This document shows, piece by piece, positions 7,078-13,751 of a stretch of 34,017 nucleotides of DNA (positions are counted from its first letter, which is position 1; each line of letters opens with the position of its first letter). Source of the stretch: an uncultured Verrucomicrobiota bacterium (GTDB lineage Bacteria; Verrucomicrobiota; Verrucomicrobiia; Limisphaerales; CAIYYI01); assembly GCA_903930345.1 (NCBI GenBank), contig CAIYYI010000039.1:1-34017 (forward strand), written 5' to 3'. Under the pieces are notes generated by a model, which searched no databases, was not told where the DNA came from, and was given only the letters and a program-made list of their open reading frames with translations. Position numbers and translations under genes: made by a program.

Positions 7078-8322
7078 ATGTTTGACCGCTGGTATGCCAC
7101 GACGTTGCAGGAGAAGCTGGGGCGACCGTATGTCCACCTCATCTTCGGGGCGCGACAGACGGGCAAGTCCACCTTGTTGCGGTCCTTGCTGCCATCGGAG
7201 ACGCTGGTGATGGACTTGGCCGACCCGCAGGAACGGACGCGGCATCTGGCCGATGCCGGAGCCTTTGCCCAGGACTGCCGTGCGCTTCCCTAGACCAAGA
7301 GGGGGCAGTTCGTGTTCGTGGACGAGGCGCAATCCGTGCCGTCGATTTTCGACGCGGTGCAGCACCTGTATGACGGGGACAAGAACCGGTGGCGGTTCGT
7401 GCTCTGCGGCAGCTCGGCGCGAAAGCTCCGGCGCATGGGGGCGAATCTTTTGCCGGGCCGAAGCTTTTATCACCGGATGCTGCCGCTGACGTTGGTGGAG
7501 CACCCGGCGGAGCAGCCGACGCTGCCGCACGCGGGGTCGCCGCTGGTGTTTGCCTGGAACAAAGGCGAGAAACACGAGCATCCATTCCCGGCCTCGGATT
7601 TGCTGACGCGGCTGACCTTCGGGGAATTGCCGGGCGTGGTGGTCGCGCCGAAAGCAGACCGGGCAGAACTGCTGCGGTCGTTCGCCTTCGTGCATCTGGA
7701 GGAGGAGATCCGGCGGGAGGCGCTGGTGAAGGACTGGGGCGCATTCGTGCGCTTCATGCACCTGGCGGCGGCGGAGTCGGGACAGATCGTGAACTTTGCC
7801 GCGATCTCGAAGGAGAGCGGCGTGTCCCAGCCGACGGTGAAGAGCCACTACCAGTTGCTGGAGGACATGTTCGTGGGTTTTCGCGTGGAAGCCTTTTCCC
7901 GGAGTCCGCGCAAGACCCTGCTCTCGACGCCGAAGTTTCTGTTCTTCGACCTGGGCGTCCGGCACGCCGCCGCCGGACTGACCGCAACGCCCGACGTGGT
8001 GAAGACCAATCCAGGGCCGTTCTTCGAGCAGTGGGTTGGCATCGAGTTGTGGAAGCGGCTGCAATATCTCGGCGAGGGGAAGTTGTATCACCTGCGAACC
8101 AAAGATGGAGCGGAAGTGGATTTCATCATCGAACGAGGCGGCATGCTGACGCCCATCGAGGTGAAGTGGAGCGAGAAGCCAACCGTGCAGGATGCGCGGC
8201 ATCTGCTGACCTTCATGGACGAGCACCCCAAGCTGGCCAAACAGGCATACCTCGTGTGCCGCTGTCCGCGCCCGATGCAACTGCACGAGAAGGTCATGGC
8301 GCTGCCGTGGTTCTGCCTATGA
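7078..8322 (+). pseudogene. AAA+ ATPase with DUF4143 C-terminus, interrupted by an in-frame amber codon
   Basis: Codons 1-414 read as one protein apart from TAG at codon 72 (7291-7293). The N-terminus carries a Walker A motif, GARQTGKST (residues 24-32). After the stop the same frame resumes with the Walker B strand FVFVDEAQ (D82, E83), then RFVLCGSSARKLRR, a helical region, and a C-terminal domain containing VDFIIERGGMLTPIEVKWSE. The latter is typical of DUF4143 and has a D...E-x-K pattern reminiscent of a restriction-nuclease-like fold. Such ATPases are common in genomic islands and their role is poorly defined. Translation from GTG 7312 would lack Walker A, so the locus is probably inactive unless the amber codon is suppressed. 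The rest is undamaged, so the lesion looks recent. R1 copies flank it on both sides. Confidence 0.82.
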
Positions 8323-8335
8323 CTCTCCTTGACAC

Positions 8336-8424
8336 CATCACCGATTCCCTGTGCCACAACCTTCCCCCTGTCCCAAGCGGTTCGGCAGGAGCCTCACCCC
8401 ACCGGCAACGGATTGGGGGACGTT
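8336..8424 (+). repeat. Partial R1 copy (right half only)
   Basis: This contains only the loop-proximal part and right arm of R1 (CCGATTCCCTGTG, CCCAAGCGGTTCGGCAGGAG, CACCGGCAACGG). It starts about 14 bp after the ATPase stop codon. With dimer E/F upstream, the ATPase gene lies between R1 sequences. Confidence 0.8.
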
Positions 8425-8484
8425 ATCCCCGCCATTGGCAAACCATCATCCTCCAACTGCCCCCCGCTTCCGCAGAAAACTATT

Positions 8485-8646
8485 TTAACCGCGAATGGAC
8501 GGGTAATGAACGCGAATAAAGGCAAAAAAAGAATATTCTCTGTTTTTGTATTAGTGTAGATTAGCGTCCATTAGTGGTTTATGCATTATCTGTCTGTTTT
8601 CACCGGTTGTCTTTATTCGCGTGCATTGGCGTCCATTAGCGGTTGA
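8485..8646. repeat. Cluster of three R2 copies, first one inverted
   Basis: R2 is present at 8485-8520 (minus-like orientation: TTAACCGCGAATGGACGGG), and at 8549-8581 and 8612-8646 (plus-like: ...GCGTCCATTAGCGGTTGA). The first and second copies face each other across about 28 bp, so they could fold as a large imperfect hairpin. Confidence 0.75.
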
Positions 8647-8659
8647 TAAAAACAGGGCA

Positions 8660-8674
8660 CGGATTTGTAATCCG
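8660..8674. repeat. Short perfect hairpin, R3 family
   Basis: CGGATT/TGT/AATCCG is a perfect 6-bp stem. It shares the GGATTxxxAATCC core with the hairpin at 1433-1451. Confidence 0.5.
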
Positions 8675-8791
8675 CTTTTAACCCAATCGACACCGTCCGC
8701 CGCCCCTGAAAAATCCAACCGGCTTGGTGTTTTCGCGGGGTTTTATCTGATTATGCGATTTTTTTTGGCGGCTCGATAATCTGTTTAATAA

Positions 8792-8819
8792 CCTTATCCA
8801 TAGTTGTTTGTGGATAAGG
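8792..8819. promoter_or_regulatory. Perfect inverted repeat made of two DnaA-box-like 9-mers
   Basis: CCTTATCCA (8792-8800) and TGGATAAGG (8811-8819) are exact inverses around a 10-bp spacer. The right half includes TGTGGATAA (8809-8817), the exact complement of the consensus DnaA box TTATCCACA; the left half includes TTATCCATA (8794-8802), one mismatch away. It lies about 40 bp upstream of the porin-2 promoter. It may be an operator or a DnaA-binding pair. I see no further boxes that would indicate an origin. Confidence 0.4.
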
Positions 8820-8856
8820 AATTGGCCTTGAAACACAGTTGGAATCGTGGTGGGGG

Positions 8857-8885
8857 TTGCATCCGGTTGGTGATTGTTGTAGCCT
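8857..8885 (+). promoter_or_regulatory. Upstream promoter P1 of porin 2 (conserved with porin 1)
   Basis: TTGCAT (8857-8862), 17 bp, then TAGCCT (8880-8885). The -35 and spacer block match the porin-1 promoter, but the -10 hexamer is degraded from TACAAT. Activity is probably weaker, with a leader of ~210 nt. Confidence 0.4.
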
Positions 8886-8976
8886 CAGCCCCGTTGCGGT
8901 GCGTCATTCACGCAAAGATCTGGACTGGATAACCGCAGAGTTGGTGCGGGGCAAGCGGTTCGAATAAAAAAACTTG

Positions 8977-9005
8977 TTGTCAAACCGTTGGCTTTTAAAT
9001 ACTGT
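8977..9005 (+). promoter_or_regulatory. Downstream promoter P2 of porin 2
   Basis: TTGTCA (8977-8982), a 17-bp spacer and TACTGT (9000-9005) give a second candidate promoter with start near 9012. The leader of about 89 nt contains a small stem (GGGCAGA/CTCAGG/TTTGCCC) and ends in the GGAGGAACAATAG ribosome-binding region shared with porin 1. Confidence 0.45.
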
Positions 9006-9100
9006 TCGGAAAAATGCACCGTAGTGGTGTGCGGGCAGACTCAGGTTTGCCCATTAATAAAAAGCAAAAAAGTAACAAACTAGCATCGGAGGAACAATAG

Positions 9101-10342
9101 ATGAAGTTTAATAAATGGACACTGGGTTTGGCCGCTCTCGGCGTGGTCAGCTTGGCATCGGTGGTTCAGGCCGAGGAAAAGAGCGCAGTTGAAACCGCAC
9201 TCTCGAAGACGACCATCAGCGGCTATGTTGATACGTCTGCGATCTGGAAGCTCGGCAACAACAGCAGCCGCGCGACGGCTGGTGCCAATGCCATCTTGGG
9301 TCGCTCGTTCGACAACAACAAGAACGACGGGTTCAACCTGAACGTTGTCAAGCTCACCATTGAGAAGGCGCTGGATGAAGCCCAGTGGGCCGCTGGTTAC
9401 AAAGCGGACCTCCTCTTCGGGCCTGACGCCGTGGGTTGGAACAACGCCGTGTCATCCGCCACCGGTGTGGCCGCCGGCAATTCCGACTTCGCTCTGAAGC
9501 AGGCCTATGTGGCACTGCGCGCTCCGGTGGGCAATGGTTTGGACTTCAAGATGGGCGTGTTTGACACTCCGATCGGCTACGAAGTTTTCGAAGCCGGCAA
9601 TAACCCGAACTACAGCCGTTCCTATGGATTCGGCATGGAACCCTCTCAGCACACCGGTTTGCTGGCCAGCTACAAGTTCAGCGAACTCATTAGCGTGAGC
9701 GGTGGCATCGCCAACACCACGAGCACAGGCATCAACGCCCGCGCTGCCCGCGGCGCCTTCCCGGCTCCCGAAGCCGAGAAGACCCTGATCGGTTTGGTCT
9801 CCCTGACCGCTCCGGAAAGCCTCGGATTCCTCAAGGGCTCCACCCTGACGGCTGGAATCGTGAACGGTTTGGCCGTTGGTGCTGGTGCCAACCAGCCTGA
9901 CACCACCTCCCTGTACGTTGGTGGCACGCTGAACACCCCGGTGACCGGTTTGACCCTCGGCGCGTCCTGGGATTACAAGGAAATTCGTGACCGTGGCGCA
10001 GCCTTCGCCCCGGAAGTCACCGAATACGCTCTGGCTGGCTATGTTGCCTTCCAGGCCACTGAGAAGTTCAAGATCGCGACCCGTGCGGACTTCTACAACG
10101 GTCAGCCGTCCAATGCTGGTTTGGGTACCTTCGTTTACGCGACCGACCCCGCCCAGAACGACGACAACCAGTTGATGTCCCTCACCGGCACCTTCGACTA
10201 CAGCCTGTGGGCCAATGTCATTTCCCGCGTGGAACTGCGTTGGGATCACGATCTGACCAGCCAGAAGAACGGTTTCGGACCTTACGGGTTTGACGACAAC
10301 AACGCCTACACTGTGGCGCTGAACGTCATCTACAAGTTCTAA
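9101..10342 (+). CDS. Porin-like outer-membrane beta-barrel protein, paralogue 2
   Basis: This 413-residue precursor has a signal peptide almost identical to that of porin 1 (cleavage expected after SVVQA), the same ISGYVDTSAIWKLG opening and the same ALNVIYKF ending with a terminal phenylalanine. Large blocks (RSFDNNKNDGFNLNVVK, GYKADLLFGPDAVGW, TAPESLGFLKGSTLTAGIVNG) are shared. Differences concentrate in short, probably extracellular loops, including loop deletions that account for the 22-residue shorter length. This is a tandem-type duplication, now separated by repeats and the ATPase. A GGAGGAAC ribosome-binding site and a strong terminator flank it. Codon choice looks more uniform (many -GC and -GT endings) than in paralogue 1, which may reflect higher expression. 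The substrate is unknown. Confidence 0.86.
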   Translation: MKFNKWTLGLAALGVVSLASVVQAEEKSAVETALSKTTISGYVDTSAIWKLGNNSSRATAGANAILGRSFDNNKNDGFNLNVVKLTIEKALDEAQWAAGYKADLLFGPDAVGWNNAVSSATGVAAGNSDFALKQAYVALRAPVGNGLDFKMGVFDTPIGYEVFEAGNNPNYSRSYGFGMEPSQHTGLLASYKFSELISVSGGIANTTSTGINARAARGAFPAPEAEKTLIGLVSLTAPESLGFLKGSTLTAGIVNGLAVGAGANQPDTTSLYVGGTLNTPVTGLTLGASWDYKEIRDRGAAFAPEVTEYALAGYVAFQATEKFKIATRADFYNGQPSNAGLGTFVYATDPAQNDDNQLMSLTGTFDYSLWANVISRVELRWDHDLTSQKNGFGPYGFDDNNAYTVALNVIYKF

Positions 10343-10361
10343 TCGACTTGTCACACTTAAA

Positions 10362-10393
10362 CCCCTCCTGGGAAAACCGGGAGGGGTTTTTTT
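10362..10393 (+). terminator. Rho-independent terminator after porin 2
   Basis: CCCCTCCTGG (10362-10371) pairs with CCGGGAGGGG (10377-10386), with one G-U pair and loop GAAAA, followed by seven T. It is homologous to the porin-1 terminator. Confidence 0.94.
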
Positions 10394-10439
10394 CTTTATT
10401 TGCGGACTGAGTTGCCGTAAAGTCCCGCCCAACAGGTGC

Positions 10440-11162
10440 ATGAATACCGCTGATTCCAATACCGGTTTCAAAGTGTGGGGCGTGGATAACATGGTTTATG
10501 GCCCCGTGGAACTTCCCACCTTGATCGAATGGGTCAAGGACGAACGGGTGACCCCCAACACCTGGATTTACTCGGAAACCGATGAGCAGTGGCGCAAAGC
10601 GCCCAAAGTGCCCGAGATCAGCCTTTTCTTCCGCCAGCGCACGGCGGCGGTCTCCGCCACGGAGGCTGCCAGCGGCTCCGAAGCCGCCCAGTTCACGACC
10701 GGGGCCTTGCGCCGGGTCAAAATCTTTTCCGAATTTGACGATCAACAGCTTACGCGATTTATTGCGTTCATGGAGGTGCTGCGGCTCCAGCAGTGGACGG
10801 AAATCGTGAAACAGGGGGATGAGGGCGATGCCATGTTCCTGATCCTGGAGGGGGAAGTGCGGGTGCGGCTGCTGATCGGGGGCAAGGAAACGACCCTGGC
10901 CACGCTGAATGCGGGGGAGTTTTTCGGCGAGATATCACTGTTTGACAGCGGCCCGCGCTCGGCGGATGCCGTGGCCAACCGGGATGTGGTTTTGTTGAAG
11001 ATCACGGCGCAATCCTTTGAGCAGGTGGTGCATCAGGCTCCGGACCTGGCGGCCCCGTTCCTCTTCGCCATCGGCAAAACCCTGACGGCGCGCATCCGGG
11101 CAGACAACAAGCGGTATCGCGATTCGGTGGCCTTCGCGCGCACGGCCGGGGTGGCGAAGTAG
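10440..11162 (+). CDS. GYF_2-like domain plus cyclic-nucleotide-binding domain protein
   Basis: A 240-residue soluble protein with two recognisable parts. Residues ~11-62 (VWGVDNMVYGPVELPTLIEWV ... WRKAPKVPE) match the bacterial GYF_2 pattern: a Y-G-P core, then a hydrophobic helix and a W-I-Y...W strand. After a short Ala/Ser linker, residues ~87-205 form a cNMP-binding barrel: VKQGDEGDAMFLILEGEVRV, followed by the phosphate-binding cassette FFGEISLFDSGPRSADAVA with its conserved Glu and Arg. A DNA-binding helix-turn-helix is absent; after the barrel there is only a short helical tail, so it is not a CRP-like transcription factor. It may act as a ligand-responsive adaptor, with the GYF domain binding proline-rich peptides. 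A terminator precedes it, so it is a separate unit. The ATG start has only a weak AGG upstream. Confidence 0.82.
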   Translation: MNTADSNTGFKVWGVDNMVYGPVELPTLIEWVKDERVTPNTWIYSETDEQWRKAPKVPEISLFFRQRTAAVSATEAASGSEAAQFTTGALRRVKIFSEFDDQQLTRFIAFMEVLRLQQWTEIVKQGDEGDAMFLILEGEVRVRLLIGGKETTLATLNAGEFFGEISLFDSGPRSADAVANRDVVLLKITAQSFEQVVHQAPDLAAPFLFAIGKTLTARIRADNKRYRDSVAFARTAGVAK

Positions 11163-11181
11163 GGGGGATGGGGGGGATTCT

Positions 11182-11214
11182 TTAACCGCTAATGGATGCG
11201 AATTCACGCTAATA
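11182..11214 (-). repeat. R2 copy interrupted by the insertion sequence
   Basis: TTAACCGCTAATGGATGCG...CACGCTAATA is an R2 copy in minus-like orientation. Its final TAATA is the left target duplication of the insertion sequence that begins at 11215. Confidence 0.75.
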
Positions 11215-12655
11215 GAGGGTGTTGCGAAAGCCAAAGTATGAGACCATGAATTCATTGGGAATTCTGTGGATTTGTGCCGGCCTTGGAAAAGAATGACGCA
11301 GGGGAATCGTCCTCCAGTTCCAGCGGCAGTTGGAATGGCATCAAGTTCAGCAGCGGCGGGCGTAGGGGTGGTCGTTCCAACAACGCTCGTGCGCGTAGCA
11401 ACACCGCCGCATCCGCCAGCAGTGCCATTGTCCAGGTGAACCGCAGACTGTTGAAGAACACGTTGCCCAAGCCCAGCTGGTTCTTCTCGAACGACTGAGC
11501 CGGTTCAATCCATGGCGCACTTGCTGCAACACTTGCTGCGCCAGCCGGCTGGCCAGCGGCAGTCGGCCCAACAGCGTTTCGTGCTGCGCGGGCAGATACG
11601 CAAATTGCCGCGGGCAGCGGGCCGCCTCCCAACAACAACGGCACAGTTCGGGTTGGGCCCCAACGCCAAACCAGTGTTCTGCGGCCCTGCCATCGTAGCC
11701 CAACCACGTCGACGGTTCACCCTGCGGGCAGGCCGCCTGATCCCACGCCACATAGGGTGGCACCAGTTTCATGTCACTCCGCAGCTTGGTCAGGACAGCC
11801 ACCTGCCAACGCTCCCGACATTGCTGTTTGGCTGCCGCCGCCAAATACCCCATGTCCGCCACGACCAACGGCGGACACCAATCCCATTGCTGTTGGCAAT
11901 GGTGCAGGCTGGGAATCAACAACCCGCCCTCGGAAAAGTTGGCCGGCGTCACCCAACTGACGAGCGGCACCAACTGAACTCCGACTCGATAACGGTGCAG
12001 CCAGAGGCGGAGGGTGTGCTTTTTAAAGCCGACGAAACATCGGCTTTGTCTCATCTTGAGGGTTCGTCCACCCAGGGCCGCGCGTGCGGCAGAGTATTGC
12101 CCGGTGGTTTTTTTTAAAGCCGCCACAAGCGGCGGGCAGATCGGTTGCATCAATTAGCCCCACCGCCCACGGCTGCCAGGCATAAGCAGCGACCAGCGGG
12201 GCGAGCAGATGTTGGTTGACCTGCCGCAGCCCGGCCACGCCCACGCGGCAGCGGAACTCGTGCAAGGTCCGGACGCCGGGCACCAGAGTATGCCGACGGA
12301 GGTGGGCGAACTTTCGCCAAGCGCGTTGCTCCGGCAGCATTTTGACCAGCAAGTTCAAGGAATGCACTGGCGAGAGCAGACTCAGCAGGTGAACCCGGTA
12401 CAGTTGTGCCGCGCTGTAATCGCGCCGCCTCCCACCGGTGGGACGAGTGGGCCAGCGTTCATTGAGGAAATCGTCAGGGATGAACGGATCCAAGAGTTCA
12501 AGCAAGGCGACCGTGCCGGTCGCCGGAAGGTTGGAATTCATGCGTCCAAACCTACCGTCTGAAACCTAACTCGCCAGCGCCAAAGACTCCACCCTGCATT
12601 TTTGGATGCATTCGACTGTTCCCGTGATGGTTACAAATACTTTCGCAACACCCTC
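11215..12655 (-). mobile_element. Insertion sequence, 1441 bp, DDE transposase type
   Basis: The element is bounded by perfect 16-bp terminal inverted repeats, GAGGGTGTTGCGAAAG at 11215-11230 and its complement at 12640-12655. It is flanked by the direct repeat TAATA (11210-11214 and 12656-12660), a 5-bp target-site duplication. Its only gene is a transposase on the minus strand. Because the inverted repeats and target duplication are intact, the insertion seems fairly recent. The family could not be fixed from memory; the transposase resembles the IS4/IS5 superfamily (Tnp_1 fold). Confidence 0.93.
11252..12541 (-). pseudogene. DDE transposase spread over two reading frames
   Basis: The N-terminal part (ATG 12541) includes YSAAQLYRVHLLSLLSPVHS and the first catalytic aspartate in LIDATDLPAACGGFKK (D131). 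At a run of eight A (12108-12115) the homologous reading moves to the +1 frame, which continues with YSAARAALGGRTLKMRQSRC, FVGFKKHTLRLWLHRY and the second aspartate in VVADMGYLAAAAKQ. Around 11500-11530 the similarity returns to the original frame, giving PWIEPAQSFEKNQLGLGNVF with the catalytic glutamate, and ends at 11252. Two compensating shifts are thus needed. The A8 tract could permit transcriptional slippage, but the second site has no slippery run, so decay is the simpler explanation. The element could still move if a related transposase acts in trans. Confidence 0.78.
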
Positions 12656-12687
12656 TAATATGGAAGCAAACATGGCACAGTTGAGGC

Positions 12688-12926
12688 GTGAGTGAAGACC
12701 CTTGGGTGAAATCCGTTTTCATCGGTAGTCATTATTCGCGTTGATTGGTCCATTAGCGGTTGATGAATTCCGCGGAAATCTGGTTCAACCGCCAATGGAC
12801 GGGTATGTGGTGGCGTTGGAGCCGGACGTGGCTAGGGTTTTTTCCAATGCCGAAACCGTGAATGAGTCGTTGCACGCACTTGCGGGCATCATCCGCCGCC
12901 AAAAGGTGGTGGCGAAACCATCGTGA
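12688..12926 (+). pseudogene. Remnant of a small antitoxin-like gene
   Basis: GTG 12688 lies in a 24-bp block (12672-12695) that matches 20 of 24 bases around the start of the RelB-like antitoxin at 13048, but its frame stops after 18 codons. Downstream, 12795-12926 encodes a fragment starting MDGYVVALEPDVARVF and continuing with SNAETVNESLHALAGIIRR. Its D-P-D-V-A-x-x-F...E-x-V-N-x-A/S-L pattern is seen in C-terminal parts of small type II antitoxin-like proteins. The two halves are separated by an inverted pair of R2 copies (12732-12801), which suggests the gene was interrupted by the repeat. No toxin follows. Joining the halves into one former gene is an inference; the second half might be an independent truncated gene. 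Confidence 0.38.
12732..12801. repeat. Inverted pair of R2 copies
   Basis: A plus-like copy (12732-12763, ATTCGCGTTGATTGGTCCAT then TAGCGGTTGA) faces a shorter minus-like copy (12784-12801, TTCAACCGCCAATGGACG). GGTCCATTAGCGGTTGA and TCAACCGCCAATGGAC can form an imperfect stem. Confidence 0.7.
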
Positions 12927-13047
12927 GTGGCCTAACCCACACCGATCCATGCCCTGTGCCTGTCTTCTCGTTACCTTCGTTTGCTTCTGTGAGGTTCATC
13001 GGTCGTTTTCAGGTTGAAAGGGTTATCAATTATGGCACATTCGAGGC

Positions 13048-13269
13048 ATGAGTGTGCTCTTCAGATGTCGTATTGAAAGGGAAACGCTTGACCGGGCAAA
13101 CTGTCTGGCAGGTGAAAATGGCACATCCACAGGCGAGTTGGTGCGCATTTTTCTCACGCAGTTTGTCAAATCCGGCCAATGTAATCTTAAGTTGGTGGAC
13201 AACAACCTGGTCAACCGGGAAGCCCGGGATAAAATGATGAGGAGTTTGGATGACACCGATTCCTGGTGA
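13048..13269 (+). CDS. RelB/DinJ-like antitoxin
   Basis: A 73-residue protein whose first 40 residues (FRCRIERETLDRANCLAGE then GTSTGELVRIFLTQFVKSG) follow the RelB/DinJ ribbon-helix-helix pattern: a basic strand, helix one, then a G-x-S/T-x-x-E-x-V-R-x-F-L helix. The C-terminal third, with LDDTDSW, would be the toxin-binding tail. The downstream toxin frame overlaps its end by 20 bp. The antitoxin is intact although the toxin is not. No well-spaced Shine-Dalgarno precedes ATG 13048 (GAGG ends one base before it). Pairing of a RelB-like antitoxin with a PemK-like toxin is a known type of partner mixing in addiction modules. Confidence 0.7.
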   Translation: MSVLFRCRIERETLDRANCLAGENGTSTGELVRIFLTQFVKSGQCNLKLVDNNLVNREARDKMMRSLDDTDSW

Positions 13270-13567
13270 GGTTTAAATCGTTGATCTGGGCCTGAAAGGC
13301 AAAATGCGTCCGGTGGTGATTGTTTCCCGGGAGGATGCAGACTCGCCAAGGGCTTTGGTCATAGTCGTTCCCCTCACCACGGAAAATCGTGGGAGCAGAT
13401 ACGAGGTGGAAATGCCCAGAGTGCCATGGCTAAAGCATCAGGGCGTTGCCAACGTGCAGGCACTGGCAGCTTACGGTCACCATGAACTGCTGGAAAAACG
13501 AGGCCGTTTTGAGCCGCACATGTTGGACCGAATCAAACAAGCGACTGCCTGGGCACTTGATCTCTGA
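13250..13567 (+). pseudogene. PemK/MazF-type toxin inactivated by an ochre codon
   Basis: From ATG 13250, preceded by an AGGAG site and overlapping the antitoxin by 20 bp, the frame reads MTPIPGEV, then TAA (13274-13276), then IVDLGLKGKMRPVVIVSRED and on through TTENRGSRYEVEMPRVPWL to the normal C-terminal helix (MLDRIKQATAWALDL). The TAA sits where the family has an aromatic residue in the PGE-I/V-Y/W-x-V-D motif, so a single substitution from TAC or TAT explains it. Restarting at ATG 13304 would give an 87-residue protein lacking the first strand, which is probably nonfunctional. The rest of the frame is undamaged. Confidence 0.82.
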
Positions 13568-13624
13568 TGCCAGTGCTGATGGTTGTTTCCCTCACGCGGT
13601 TTGGGAGTGGGAGGCCGGAGTTTT

Positions 13625-13657
13625 TTAACCGCCAATGGACCAATCAACGCGAATAGG
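13625..13657 (-). repeat. R2 copy, minus-like orientation
   Basis: TTAACCGCCAATGGACCAAT then CAACGCGAATAGG. With the R2 pair at 12732-12801 it brackets the RelB/PemK-type locus. Confidence 0.7.
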
Positions 13658-13751
13658 AAAGTGGGGCAGGGGGATTTGAGCATCCAGATTTCATAGCGCG
13701 ATTCAATTCCCCCACCGATTCTTTTCGGGCGCTGGAGAGCGGGGAAAAAAT

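Noticed and set aside
8792-8819. Replication origin
   Set aside because: Only two DnaA-box-like sites were seen and no dnaA, dnaN, parA or similar gene lies nearby.
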